From Solimonas thermocellulolyticum (GTDB taxonomy: Bacteria; Pseudomonadota; Gammaproteobacteria; Nevskiales; Nevskiaceae), in assembly GCF_040327995.1 (NCBI RefSeq), contig NZ_JBEPIJ010000015.1, forward strand, positions 15,591-79,590: DNA of 64,000 bases. The letters are read 5' to 3'. The notes under the pieces were generated by a model. That model ran no database searches. It saw only the letters and a list, made by a program, of their open reading frames with translations, and was not told where the DNA came from. The stretch's first letter is position 1, and the number at the start of each line of letters is the position of its first letter. This document shows positions 39,601-51,987 of this stretch, piece by piece. The translations under genes and the position numbers were made by a program.

Positions 39601-40503
39601 CGCAGAGAGCACACGCGCGGTGTCGTGGATCTCGCGCTCGCCGGGCAAGAACGCGAGGATGTCGCCCGCGGCCGTCCCACGCCACAAGGATTCCGCGGCA
39701 TCGGCGATCGCAGCTTCGAGATCGCCGTCGTCGCCGATCGGCTGGTAGCGGACGTCCACCGGATGGGTGCGGCCGCCGATGCGCAGGATCGGCGCATCGT
39801 CGAAATGCCGCGACAGGCGCTCGGGATCGAGCGTTGCCGAGGTGACGATCACTTTCAGATCGGGCCGCTGCGGCAGGATGCGCTTGAGCCAGCCAAGCAG
39901 AAAGTCGATGTTGAGGCTGCGCTCGTGTGCCTCGTCGATGATGATGGTGTCGTAGGCGTCGAGCGCGTGATCGCGCGTCAGCTCGGCGAGCAGGATGCCG
40001 TCGGTCATCAGCTTGATCAGCGACTGCGCCGACACGCGCCGGTCGAAGCGCGTCTCGTAGCCGACCAGATCGCCGAGCGGGGAACCGAGTTCCGCAGCGA
40101 TGCGCTGGGCGACGCTGCGTGCGGCGAGGCGCCGCGGCTGGGTGTGGCCGATCAGGCCGCGCATGCCGCGCCCGAGTTCGAGGCACAGCTTCGGCAACTG
40201 CGTGGTCTTGCCCGATCCGGTCTCGCCACAGACGACGACGACCGGATGCGCGCGGATCGCATCGAGCAGTTCCTCGCGCGCCTGCGAGACCGGCAGTTCG
40301 GCCGGATAGTCGATGCGCGCGGGCCGCAGGCGCTGGCGGTTGTCGGCGCGCAGCAGCGCCTGTTCGAGATCGCGCGCAAAGCGTGCGCCGTCCAAGCGCG
40401 GCGGCCGTGCGCGCGCGAGCTGCGCAGCCAGACGCGCGACATCACGCTGCAGCAGCCTGTCCTTCGCTGCCGCGAGCTGTCCGCGCAGCGCCTCGAGATC
40501 CAT
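36694..40503 (-). CDS. hrpA: ATP-dependent RNA helicase HrpA
   Basis: A 1269-residue DEAH-box helicase, close to the E. coli length of 1300. Walker A is VVCGETGSGKTTQLPK (about 85-100) and motif II is IIIDEAHERS. The following motifs are VTSATLDPERLS (III), ATNVAETSLTVPGIRYVIDSG (V) and QRAGRCGRLGPG (VI). The long C-terminal region (DUF3418) contains LYARTNAAIEPDWLARVG. The ATG at 40501-40503 begins MDLEALRGQLAAAKDRLLQRD; the longer in-frame extension lies in yceH antisense-like sequence and lacks support. HrpA rescues collided or stalled ribosomes in E. coli. It starts 13 bases after yceH. Confidence 0.95.
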   Translation of the reverse strand: MDLEALRGQLAAAKDRLLQRDVARLAAQLARARPPRLDGARFARDLEQALLRADNRQRLRPARIDYPAELPVSQAREELLDAIRAHPVVVVCGETGSGKTTQLPKLCLELGRGMRGLIGHTQPRRLAARSVAQRIAAELGSPLGDLVGYETRFDRRVSAQSLIKLMTDGILLAELTRDHALDAYDTIIIDEAHERSLNIDFLLGWLKRILPQRPDLKVIVTSATLDPERLSRHFDDAPILRIGGRTHPVDVRYQPIGDDGDLEAAIADAAESLWRGTAAGDILAFLPGEREIHDTARVLSARFAHAEILPLYSRLAASAQDKVFTRGQRPRIVLATNVAETSLTVPGIRYVIDSGTARISRYAPRTGVQQLHIEPISQAAANQRAGRCGRLGPGICVRLYAQDDFAARPPFTDPEIKRANLAGVMLQMAALGLGRIDEFPWVDAPEGRHVAEAQRVLKILGAFDEGGRLTALGREIARLPLDPRIARIALAGRDGVARAAILVLAAALSVQDPHEVPADAQDAARQKHAQWRHPRSDFLSLLLLWQRWREWSAAHSNRQLRKLCREHYLSFLRMEEWEAVHRQIVELLGVSAEAAQPPWTVESLDAQYAPIHQALLAGLIDHIGQKVPETGEYQGPKGRRFVVHPGSALAKKSPPWIMSAQLAQTSRLYARTNAAIEPDWLARVGSHLIQRRLLHPAWNVERGEVSALEHLTLLGLPLMTRPCHYGSTHPAEARAIFIREALVGGRMARKPVFLEHNLRLIDAIRDKEARLRRPDLLADEAQLFAFYDARLPAEICTTAALKRLLREPSWTARLTMQEADALRPGASTDIEDQFPDHLDVHGVRIALSYHHDPGAEHDGVTFHIPLAQLHALRAEDFDWLVPGLIAAKIEGLIRTLPNRQRRAFTPAAEFARAAAARLEPHGGDLLARLCTALTAMTGVAVAPEDFDPERLDPHLRPRFQLEDAKGAILGSADSLHGLQHRHRDAARNALNRAAEADPALARWRRRDISDWDFEDLPEHVQLASGARAWPGLAADGAGIALRLFESADAAATAHRLGVRALLLLRMADRVRDLGKRVRSTLGLLAPAFSLDLDAITRALAERSADAVLLRADVPRSRAAFITALEGRGAFSIDAQRRLDDVQNWLNKARELRARLRALGERWPASLADLRGQLDSLFAPGFVAAIPDAQWPRIALYLRAIDVRLERLPNKPGRDEELTRQLAPLAARLPAPLHPARWVLEEWRIALFAQELRAQGAPTAAKLDEALRQF

Positions 40504-40516
40504 CAGCGGGAGCGGG

Positions 40517-41182
40517 TCAGTCGGCGCCGCTGGCCGGCGCGACGCCCGGCTGCCCGATACCAAGCCGTGCTTCGAGTTCCGCCATGCGTGCTTCGAGCGC
40601 AGCGACGCGCTCGCGCAGCGCGACGATTTCGTCGTTCGCGGCCGCGGCGCTGCGGGGACTGATCGGCGCCGCCGCATCGGCGGTGGGCGCGCCGCATAAA
40701 AGGTGCGCCCAGCGCGTCGCCGACTGCCCGGGGGCGCGGGCGAGCTCGGTCACCAGCGGCTGCGCGCGGTCGGCGAGATCGGCGAGCGCACGACGCACGC
40801 CGTCGAGGTCTCTGGGGCCGTTGAGCGCCTCGGCATGCGCGCGCAGCTCGGCCAGCGTCTGCGCACCGCGCAGCATCAGTGCGACCAGCACCGCCTGCGT
40901 CTCGGGCTTGAGCAGCATCTGGTGTTGGAACTGATGGCGCCACTTCTGCGCGCGTGCTGAGGCGTTGTCGCGCATGACGAGCCGGCGCGCTTCGAGACTG
41001 TGCAGCGCGTGGCCGACCTCGCCCTCGGTCAGGTTCATCACCGGATGGCGAGAGGTCTTCTGGTTGGCCGCGAGCATGATGGCGTTGACCGTCATCGGGT
41101 AGTACTGCGGCGTCATGATCGATTTTTCCACCAGCACGGCGACGACGCGTGCCTCGGAGATCGACAGCGAAAGCTCGGACAT
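40517..41182 (-). CDS. YceH family protein (DUF480)
   Basis: A 221-residue cytoplasmic protein with two winged-helix repeats as in YceH. Recognisable blocks are SEARVVAVLVEKSIMTPQYYPMTVNA and KTSRHPVMNLTEGEVGHALHSLE, then LKPETQAVLVALMLRGAQTLAELR. The C-terminus carries a short coiled coil (NDEIVALRERVAALEARMAEL). Function of the family is unclear. It immediately precedes hrpA, with which it is probably co-transcribed. Confidence 0.93.
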   Translation of the reverse strand: MSELSLSISEARVVAVLVEKSIMTPQYYPMTVNAIMLAANQKTSRHPVMNLTEGEVGHALHSLEARRLVMRDNASARAQKWRHQFQHQMLLKPETQAVLVALMLRGAQTLAELRAHAEALNGPRDLDGVRRALADLADRAQPLVTELARAPGQSATRWAHLLCGAPTADAAAPISPRSAAAANDEIVALRERVAALEARMAELEARLGIGQPGVAPASGAD

Positions 41183-41207
41183 GGATAGCGCAAGCCAGAA
41201 CGGGGCG

Positions 41208-42416
41208 CTAACGATACAGATAGTCGCGCGTCAGCGGCAGGCGGTCGTTGCGATGCGCGAGTTGGGCCTGGAAGACGACGAGATCGCCGTGGATGAAACT
41301 CGCCTCCGACGCGAGCAGGTAGAAGTCCCACATGCGGCGGAAGCGAGCGTCGAGCGTCGGCGGCAGCTCGGCGCGCTCAAAACGGCGCTGCCACTCGGCG
41401 AGCGTGCGCGCGTAGTGGCGGCGCCAGACTTCGAGGTCGCACAGCACCAGGCCGCTGGATTCGATCGCCGGCAGGATTTCCGAGGCCGCGGGAATGTAGC
41501 CGCCGGGGAAAATGTACTTGCGGATCCATGGATTGCCCACGCCCGGCGGAGAGCTGCGGCCGATGGTGTGCAGCAGCGCGCTGCCGTCCGGTTTGAGCAG
41601 GGTTGCCAGCTTCGCGAAGAACGTCCGGTACTGCGGTCGGCCCACGTGCTCGAACATGCCGACGCTGACGATGGCGTCGTAGCGGCCCTGGGTCTGCCGG
41701 TAGTCCTCTAGGCGGAACTCGACGCGATCGGCGAGGCCGCGCGCACGCGCGCGTTCACGGGCGAGGTCGAGCTGCGCCTGCGAGAGCGTGATGCCGGTGA
41801 CGCGGGCGCCGTGATGCGCGGCAAGGTAGAGCGCGAGACTGCCCCAGCCGCAGCCGATGTCGAGCACCGCACTGTCGGGCGAAAAGTCGAGCTTGCGCGC
41901 GATCAGCGCGCACTTTTCCTGCTGCGCCTGTTCGAGGCTCATCTCGGCGCGTGCGAAGTAGGCGCAGGAGTAGTGCAGATCGGCGTCGAGGAACTGCCGG
42001 TACAGGGCATCGTCGAGATCGTAGTGGTGCGCGACGTTGCGGCGCGCGCGCAGCGGTGTGTTGAATTCCTCGATGCGCGCGCGCAGATGCCGCCAGCGCG
42101 AACCGCGGCGGCGCGCTTCGAGCCATGCCCAAAGGCGCGTGGCGACGGCGAGCACCTCGCGCAGCGTGCAGCCCTCGGGCGTCCACTCGCCGTCCATCCA
42201 GGCTTCGCCGAAGCGCAGCGCGGGGTTCCACAGCATGCGCCGCAGCACGCCGGCGTCGCGCAGCCGCAGTCGCACGCGCGGCACGCCCCGGCCGAGGGTC
42301 CACACGCGTCCGTCCGTGGTCGCGAACTCGATGCACCCCTGCTCGAATCCGCGACCGAGGTGATCGAGGAGGGCTTGCACGCGCCCTGTTTTACGACGGC
42401 GCGTGTGCGCGGACAA
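41208..42416 (-). CDS. Cyclopropane-fatty-acyl-phospholipid synthase family protein
   Basis: A 402-residue SAM-dependent methyltransferase. The N-terminal part (about 1-115) is the lipid-binding domain of the CFA family (RFGEAWMDGEWTPEG). The SAM motif is VLDIGCGWGSLALYLA (about 185), followed by TGITLSQAQLDLAR and the CFA signature RKYIFPGGYIPA. The product would be cyclopropane or other methylated membrane lipids. The annotated start is TTG at 42416, 3 bases after the dehydrogenase stop; a GTG at 42380 is an alternative. It probably shares a transcript with the upstream gene. Confidence 0.9.
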   Translation of the reverse strand: MSAHTRRRKTGRVQALLDHLGRGFEQGCIEFATTDGRVWTLGRGVPRVRLRLRDAGVLRRMLWNPALRFGEAWMDGEWTPEGCTLREVLAVATRLWAWLEARRRGSRWRHLRARIEEFNTPLRARRNVAHHYDLDDALYRQFLDADLHYSCAYFARAEMSLEQAQQEKCALIARKLDFSPDSAVLDIGCGWGSLALYLAAHHGARVTGITLSQAQLDLARERARARGLADRVEFRLEDYRQTQGRYDAIVSVGMFEHVGRPQYRTFFAKLATLLKPDGSALLHTIGRSSPPGVGNPWIRKYIFPGGYIPAASEILPAIESSGLVLCDLEVWRRHYARTLAEWQRRFERAELPPTLDARFRRMWDFYLLASEASFIHGDLVVFQAQLAHRNDRLPLTRDYLYR

Positions 42417-42419
42417 GTC

Positions 42420-43556
42420 TCAGCGACGCGCGGCGAGCCCCACGCGCAGCACGCGACCGTCGGCCTCGTCGGTGAGCAGGTACAGATCGCCATCGGGCCC
42501 CAGGCGCACGTCGCGGATGCGCTTGTCGAGGCCTTCGAGCAGGCGTTCCTCGTGCACGACCGTCTCGCCGTCGAGCACCAGGCGCACGAGCTGCCCGAAC
42601 TTCAGCGAGCCGACGAACAGATTGCCCCGCCACGGCCGGTGGCGCTCGGCGGTGTAAAACGCCATGCCGCTCGGCGCGATCGACGGCACCCAGTAGTGGA
42701 TCGGCTGCTCCATGCCCGCGGCGGCGCTGATGCCCTCACCGATCGTCGCGCCCGAGTACTCGCGCCCATAGGTGATCACCGGCCAGCCGTAGTTACGCCC
42801 CGGGTATGCCACGTTGATCTCATCGCCACCGCGCGGGCCGTGCTCGTGCAGCCACAGCCTGCCGGTCTGGGGATGCAGTGCCGCGCCCTGGGCGTTGCGA
42901 TGGCCGTAGGACCAGATCTCGGGTAGCGCATTCTCGCGTCCGGCGAAGGGGTTGTCCTCGGGCACCGAACCATCGCTGCGCAGACGGATCACCTTGCCCA
43001 GATGCGTCTGCAGATCCTGCGCGAGCTCACGGTAGTTCCCGCGATCGCCGAGCACCAAGAACAGATGAGCGTCCGGCGTGAACACGATGCGGCAACCGAA
43101 ATGATGATGCGTGTCCTTGGCCGGCATCTGCCGGAACACCGGCGTGACCTCTGCCAGCGCGTCATCGGTGAGGCGCGCGTGCGCCAGCGTTGTGCCGCTC
43201 ACCGCGCCGCGCGGCTCGGCATAACAGAACCAGATCCGCCTTGAGGCCTGGAAGTCCGGCGAGAGCACCACGTCGAGCAGCCCCCCCTGCCCGCGGGCAT
43301 GAACATCTGGAACGTTCTTCAGCGGCGCCGACAGGCGCCCGTCCGCGGTGACGATGCGCATGCGTCCCGGCCGCTCGGTGACCAGCATGCGACCGTCTGG
43401 CAAGAACGCCAGCGCCCAGGGGTTTTCCAGGCCGCGCGCGACCTCGGTGACGAGGACAGGGCCCAGTTCGCTGTCGAAGCTGCGCGTCTTGTGCGCGGTG
43501 GCGCTGCCGCTGAAAAGGACGAGCGCGGCGAGGATGAGCGGGCGTAGATGTGACAT
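42420..43556 (-). CDS. Periplasmic PQQ-dependent aldose sugar dehydrogenase-like protein (YliI/Asd type)
   Basis: A 378-residue protein with a Sec signal (about 1-21, SGSATA) and a six-bladed beta-propeller. Motifs: LENPWALAFLPDGRMLVTERPGR, GQGGLLDVVLSPDF, HHFGCRIVFTPDAHLFLVLGDR (catalytic His), YGHRNAQGAALHP, EHGPRGGDEIN and NYGWPVITYG, all of the soluble glucose/aldose dehydrogenase family. It would oxidise sugars in the periplasm using PQQ. No PQQ biosynthesis genes are in the window. It starts 54 bases after the gltD stop and precedes cfa by 3 bases. Confidence 0.93.
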   Translation of the reverse strand: MSHLRPLILAALVLFSGSATAHKTRSFDSELGPVLVTEVARGLENPWALAFLPDGRMLVTERPGRMRIVTADGRLSAPLKNVPDVHARGQGGLLDVVLSPDFQASRRIWFCYAEPRGAVSGTTLAHARLTDDALAEVTPVFRQMPAKDTHHHFGCRIVFTPDAHLFLVLGDRGNYRELAQDLQTHLGKVIRLRSDGSVPEDNPFAGRENALPEIWSYGHRNAQGAALHPQTGRLWLHEHGPRGGDEINVAYPGRNYGWPVITYGREYSGATIGEGISAAAGMEQPIHYWVPSIAPSGMAFYTAERHRPWRGNLFVGSLKFGQLVRLVLDGETVVHEERLLEGLDKRIRDVRLGPDGDLYLLTDEADGRVLRVGLAARR

Positions 43557-43610
43557 GGCGGCTCCGGCACGGGCGGTCCAGGCTTCGACCCGAGGCCGCG
43601 CAAAGCGTTC

Positions 43611-45029
43611 CTAGACGCCCAGATAGTCGAGGATGCCCTCGGCGGCCTCGCGCCCCTCGAAGACCGCGGTGACGACGAGGTCCGAACCCCGGACCATGTC
43701 GCCGCCCGCGAAGACCTTGGGGTTCGCGGTCTGGAACTTGTGCTTGGCGAGCACCGCGCCGTTGACTTTGACACGGCCGTCCTCGTGCAGGGCAAGGCCG
43801 TGTTCGGCGAACCACGGCGCCGGACTCGGCTTGAAGCCGAAGGCGATGATCACGCGGTCGGCCTCGATGACTTCCTCCGAACCCTCGACGATTTCCGGCT
43901 TGCGGCGGCCGCGCGCATCGGGCTTGCCGAGCTGGGTGGTGACCAGCTTGACACCCTCGACCTTGCCGTCGCCGACGATCGCGACCGGCTGGCGGTTCCA
44001 CAAGAACTCCACGCCCTCTTCCTTGGCGTTGGCGACTTCGCGGCGCGAGCCGGGCATGTTGGCCTCGTCGCGGCGATACGCGCAGACCACGCTCTCGGCG
44101 CCCTGGCGAATCGCGGTACGGTTGCAGTCCATGGCCGTGTCGCCGCCGCCCAGCACGACGACGCGCTGGCCTTTGACGTGGTAGGCCGCGTCCTCCGGCT
44201 TGGCCTCACCGAGCATGCCGTTGACGTTGGCGATGAGAAACGGCAGTGCCTCGAACACGCCCGGCATATCCTCGCCGGGGAAGCCGCCTTTCATGTAGGT
44301 GTAAGTGCCCATGCCGAGGAACACTGCGTCGTAGTCCTTGAGCAAGCGATCGAACGCGAGGTCCTTGCCGATCTCGATGCCGAGCCGAAACTCCACGCCC
44401 ATGCCTTCGAGAATCCGGCGCCGCGTCTTGACCACGTCCTTTTCCAGCTTGAACGGCGGAATGCCATAGGTCAGAAGGCCGCCGATCTCGCGATACTTGT
44501 CGAACACGATCGGCTTGACGCCGTTGCGCGCGAGCACGTCGGCACAGCCCAGGCCCGCGGGCCCGGCGCCGACGATGGCGACGCGCTTCTTGGTCCATTT
44601 GACCTTGGACGTGTCGGGCCGCCAGCCTTGCTTGAGCGCCTCGTCGGTGATGTACTTCTCCACCGCACCGATGGTCACCGCGCCGAAGCCGTCGTTGAGC
44701 GTGCAGGCCCCTTCGCACAGACGATCCTGCGGACAGACGCGGCCGCAGATTTCCGGCAGCGAGTTGGTCGCATGCGACATCTCCGCCGCCGCGAACAGAT
44801 TGCCCTCCTCGACTAGCTTGAGCCAGTTGGGGATGAAGTTGTGCACCGGGCACTTCCACTCGCAGTACGGATTGCCGCAGGCGAGGCAGCGGCCGGCCTG
44901 CGCCTTGGCCGCCTCTGGCTGGAACTGCCCGTAGATCTCGCGGAAGTCGTGGATACGCACTTCGACCGGCGACTTCGGCGGATCCTGGCGCGGCAGGTCG
45001 AGAAACTGATTGACGTTCTTTGCACCCAT
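43611..45029 (-). CDS. gltD: Glutamate synthase (NADPH) small subunit
   Basis: A 472-residue subunit that takes electrons from NADPH to FAD and Fe-S centres and passes them to GltB. Cysteine clusters CLACGNPYCEWKCPVHN and CGRVCPQDRLCEGAC (about 48-110) bind 4Fe-4S centres. The FAD motif VAIVGAGPAGLGCA lies near 155 and the NADPH motif VVVLGGGDTAMDC near 285. The final GDMVRGSDLVVTAVFEGREAA is the second FAD contact. The ATG at 45027-45029, 11 bases after the gltB stop, is the proper start; the longer reading through gltB is spurious. Confidence 0.97.
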   Translation of the reverse strand: MGAKNVNQFLDLPRQDPPKSPVEVRIHDFREIYGQFQPEAAKAQAGRCLACGNPYCEWKCPVHNFIPNWLKLVEEGNLFAAAEMSHATNSLPEICGRVCPQDRLCEGACTLNDGFGAVTIGAVEKYITDEALKQGWRPDTSKVKWTKKRVAIVGAGPAGLGCADVLARNGVKPIVFDKYREIGGLLTYGIPPFKLEKDVVKTRRRILEGMGVEFRLGIEIGKDLAFDRLLKDYDAVFLGMGTYTYMKGGFPGEDMPGVFEALPFLIANVNGMLGEAKPEDAAYHVKGQRVVVLGGGDTAMDCNRTAIRQGAESVVCAYRRDEANMPGSRREVANAKEEGVEFLWNRQPVAIVGDGKVEGVKLVTTQLGKPDARGRRKPEIVEGSEEVIEADRVIIAFGFKPSPAPWFAEHGLALHEDGRVKVNGAVLAKHKFQTANPKVFAGGDMVRGSDLVVTAVFEGREAAEGILDYLGV

Positions 45030-45040
45030 GTCTGTGTCCT

Positions 45041-49531
<4,491 letters not shown>

Positions 49532-49656
49532 CGGCTGGCTCCTGGACGCAAGAACGACCCCGCGCCGGGACGGCGCAGGGCGCGCAAGTGTGCGCCGGCG
49601 CCCGCGGCGCTGCAAACATTTTCCTCGCGTTCGTGGCCCGGATCGGCAACCGCCAA

Positions 49657-49701
49657 TTGATTCAGTGACTTGCGCGAGCATAAGATAGCCATGACGATGG
49701 C
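49657..49701 (+). promoter_or_regulatory. Promoter and inverted repeat of the Phd/PIN operon
   Basis: TTGATT (49657-49662) and TAAGAT (49681-49686), spaced 18 bases, form a plausible promoter. GCCAT (49688-49692) and ATGGC (49697-49701) make an inverted repeat just downstream, before the antitoxin ATG at 49710. It fits an autoregulatory antitoxin operator. Confidence 0.45.
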
Positions 49702-49709
49702 CATTTCGG

Positions 49710-49979
49710 ATGCGCACGATGCGGACGGTCTCCATTGCCGACGCCAAGAATCGCCTGACCGAGCTGTTGCGCGAGGTCGAGTGCGGTGCGCCGCTCGCGA
49801 TCAGCCGGCGCGGCCGGGTGGTCGCCGTGCTGCTCGCCGACGGCGAGTACCAGCGCCTGCGCACGGCCGCCGGGAGCGCCGATTTCAGCGCCTTTTTGGC
49901 GAGCTGGCGCGCGCGCGCCGGTGCCGGTTTCGAGGGGGTCAGCCCCGAAGAGCTGGCGCGCTGGTCGCAGCTGGAGTGA
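49710..49979 (+). CDS. Phd/YefM-family antitoxin
   Basis: An 89-residue protein. The fold signature MRTVSIADAKNRLTELLREV, then GAPLAISRRGRVVAVLLADGEYQRL, matches Phd/YefM DNA-binding antitoxins; the C-terminal toxin-binding tail (about 55-89) is short and acidic at its end. Two ATGs (49710, 49719) are possible starts. A promoter with a short palindrome lies upstream, as expected for self-repression. The PIN-like partner begins 4 bases after its stop. Confidence 0.87.
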   Translation: MRTMRTVSIADAKNRLTELLREVECGAPLAISRRGRVVAVLLADGEYQRLRTAAGSADFSAFLASWRARAGAGFEGVSPEELARWSQLE

Positions 49980-49983
49980 GGCG

Positions 49984-50409
49984 ATGGCCCGACCGCGTTA
50001 TCTGCTCGATCTTGCGGTGCTCGCCGAGCTCACGCGACCGGCCGGCAACCGCCTGGTGCTGACGCGCTTTCGCCAGCATCAGCACGATTGCGCGCTGGCG
50101 GCGATCACGGCGTATGCCCTGCTGCGCGGGGTGCAGTCACTGCCGGAAGGTGCGCGCCGCAGCCAGCTCGATGCCTTCGTCCAGGAACTGCTGCGCAGCG
50201 GTCCGCCGGTGCTGGCCTTCGACCTGGAGGCCGCGCGCTGGCTCGCACGCGAGACGGCACGCCGCCAGCGTCAGTACCGATCCTGGAGCGCGCTCGAGGG
50301 CCAGCAGGCGGCGACCGCGGCAGTGCACGAACTGCACCTGGTGACGCGCAATCCGGCCGCCTATGCCGGTGCCGAGGCGCTGGTGACGCAGGACTGGTTC
50401 CGGCCGTAG
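49984..50409 (+). CDS. PIN-domain (VapC/FitB-like) toxin with degenerate active site
   Basis: A 141-residue protein with the VapC layout: RYLLDLAVLAEL at the N-terminus, AAITAYALLRGVQSLPEGARR in the middle and LHLVTRNPAAY near the end. Aligning by eye to VapC, the four metal-binding acids are Asp9 (kept), position 45 (Glu to Ala), position 105 (Asp to Glu) and position 126 (Asp to Ala). Loss of two or three acids suggests reduced or absent RNase activity. The reading frame is otherwise intact. It follows its antitoxin by 4 bases. Confidence 0.75.
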   Translation: MARPRYLLDLAVLAELTRPAGNRLVLTRFRQHQHDCALAAITAYALLRGVQSLPEGARRSQLDAFVQELLRSGPPVLAFDLEAARWLARETARRQRQYRSWSALEGQQAATAAVHELHLVTRNPAAYAGAEALVTQDWFRP

Positions 50410-50412
50410 CCG

Positions 50413-50826
50413 TCAATCGCGCGACGGGATGCGCCAGATCCAGATCGCAACGGCGATGCCGACCGCCGCGAGTGCCCATTTCAGGCCGACCGGCTGCACG
50501 AAGAACACGATCGAACAGCCAAAGGTCAGGGCCATCAGGAGGATCGCCCAGCGCTTGGTGCGCCGCGGGATGCTGCGGTACTGCTCCCACTCGACGATCA
50601 GCGGGCCGAACACGCGATTGCGCAGCAGCATGGCGTGAAAGCGCTCGGAGCTGCGCGCGAAGCAGGCGGCGGACAAGAGGATGAACGGCGTGGTCGGCAC
50701 CACCGGCAGCAACAATCCGATCGCGCCGAGGATCAGCGCCAACCAGCCGGCGCCGATCAGCAGCCAGCGCGCCAGCGGGCTGGGCGCTCGGCGCATCGGC
50801 GTCATGACCGGCGGATGTTCGCGCAT
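50413..50826 (-). CDS. DUF454 (YbaN-like) inner-membrane protein
   Basis: A 137-residue protein with the DUF454 signature LALILGAIGLLLPVVPTTPFILLSAACFARSSERFH and a second block (FGPLIVEWEQYRSIPRRTKR). Hydrophobic segments at about 20-45 and 95-130 predict a small inner-membrane protein. Its function is unknown. The start may be the ATG at 50826 or at 50805 (MTPMRRAPS). It lies 12 bases downstream of dgt on the same strand and ends 3 bases from the convergent PIN gene. Confidence 0.87.
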   Translation of the reverse strand: MREHPPVMTPMRRAPSPLARWLLIGAGWLALILGAIGLLLPVVPTTPFILLSAACFARSSERFHAMLLRNRVFGPLIVEWEQYRSIPRRTKRWAILLMALTFGCSIVFFVQPVGLKWALAAVGIAVAIWIWRIPSRD

Positions 50827-50838
50827 CGGGACCGGCGG

Positions 50839-51987
50839 TCAGCGCAGGCGGCGCGGGTCGAACAGACGCTCGTACTCGTCGAGCGCGAAGCGATCGGTCA
50901 TGCCGGCGATGTAATCCGCGACCGCGCGCGCCCGTCCGCTCTCGCCCTCGACGGCTTCGAGGCGGCGGGCCGATTCATGGAAATCCGGCGGCATCAGCCG
51001 CGGGTCGGCGAGAAAGGCCGCGAACAGCTCGCGCACGACGCGCTGCGCCTTGACCATGATGCGGTGGACTTGCGGATGGCGATAGAGGTGTTCGCGCAAA
51101 AAGCGCTTGAGCGCCTCGTTCTCTTCTTCGAGCGCCTCGCTGAAGCGAATCAGCGGCTGGTGCATGGCGCGCACGTCCTCGATCGAGCGCACGCCGGCCC
51201 GTTCCAGCGTCCGCCGCGAGGTTTCGGTCAGATCGACGACCAGCGTGTTGATGATGCGGCGCGTGGTCTCGTGCCGCTGCTGCTTGGCGCTGATCGTCCC
51301 GTAGCGTGCCAGCACCTCGTCGTGATGCCGGCGGAACAGCGGCACCTCGCGCAACTGCTCGATCGTCAGCAGCCGCGCGCGCAGGCCGTCGTCGATGTCG
51401 TGGTTGTTGTAGGCGATCTCATCGGCGCGATTGGCGAGCTGCGCTTCAAGGCTGGGCTGCGTGCGGTTGAGGAAGCGCTCGCCGACGTCGCCGAGCAGGC
51501 GCGCACGCGCCAGCGAACAGTGTTTGAGGATGCCCTCGCGCGTGTCGAACATCAGGTTCAGGCCGCGGAACTCCGCGTACTTGTCCTCCAGTTCGTCCAC
51601 CACGCGCAAGGACTGCGCGTTGTGCTCGAAGCCGCCGTACGGCTTCATACAAGCGTTGAGTGCGTCCTGGCCGGCGTGCCCGAAAGGGGTATGGCCCAGG
51701 TCGTGGGCGAGCGACACCGCCTCGCACAGATCTTCGTTGAGACCCAAGGTACGCGCCATGGTCCGCGCGATCTGGGCCACCTCGATCGAGTGCGTCAGCC
51801 GCGTGCGGAACAGGTCCCCTTCGTGATTGACGAAGACCTGGGTCTTGTATTCGAGCCGGCGAAACGCCGCCGAGTGGATGATGCGATCGCGGTCGCGCTG
51901 ATACTCGCTGCGGTGCCCGGGCGCCGGTTCGGGATGGCGCCGGCCGCGCGAGCGGCGTTCGTCGACGGCGTAAGCGGCGAGCGGCAT
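50839..51987 (-). CDS. dgt: Deoxyguanosinetriphosphate triphosphohydrolase-like protein
   Basis: A 382-residue HD-domain phosphohydrolase that would release tripolyphosphate from dGTP or other dNTPs. HD motif residues appear in RTRLTHSIEVAQIAR and SLAHDLGHTPFGHAGQDAL, with a later Asp in NRADEIAYNNHDIDDG. The length is that of the shorter dGTPase-like group, not the 505-residue E. coli Dgt, so nucleotide specificity may be broader. The ATG directly abuts the aroB stop (TAGATG), indicating coupling in an aroK-aroB-dgt unit. Confidence 0.92.
   Translation of the reverse strand: MPLAAYAVDERRSRGRRHPEPAPGHRSEYQRDRDRIIHSAAFRRLEYKTQVFVNHEGDLFRTRLTHSIEVAQIARTMARTLGLNEDLCEAVSLAHDLGHTPFGHAGQDALNACMKPYGGFEHNAQSLRVVDELEDKYAEFRGLNLMFDTREGILKHCSLARARLLGDVGERFLNRTQPSLEAQLANRADEIAYNNHDIDDGLRARLLTIEQLREVPLFRRHHDEVLARYGTISAKQQRHETTRRIINTLVVDLTETSRRTLERAGVRSIEDVRAMHQPLIRFSEALEEENEALKRFLREHLYRHPQVHRIMVKAQRVVRELFAAFLADPRLMPPDFHESARRLEAVEGESGRARAVADYIAGMTDRFALDEYERLFDPRRLR

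Noticed and set aside
36337..40662. A 1441-codon plus-strand open frame across hrpA
   Set aside because: It is antisense to the intact HrpA helicase, is Arg/Gln/Ala-rich and has no recognisable domain.
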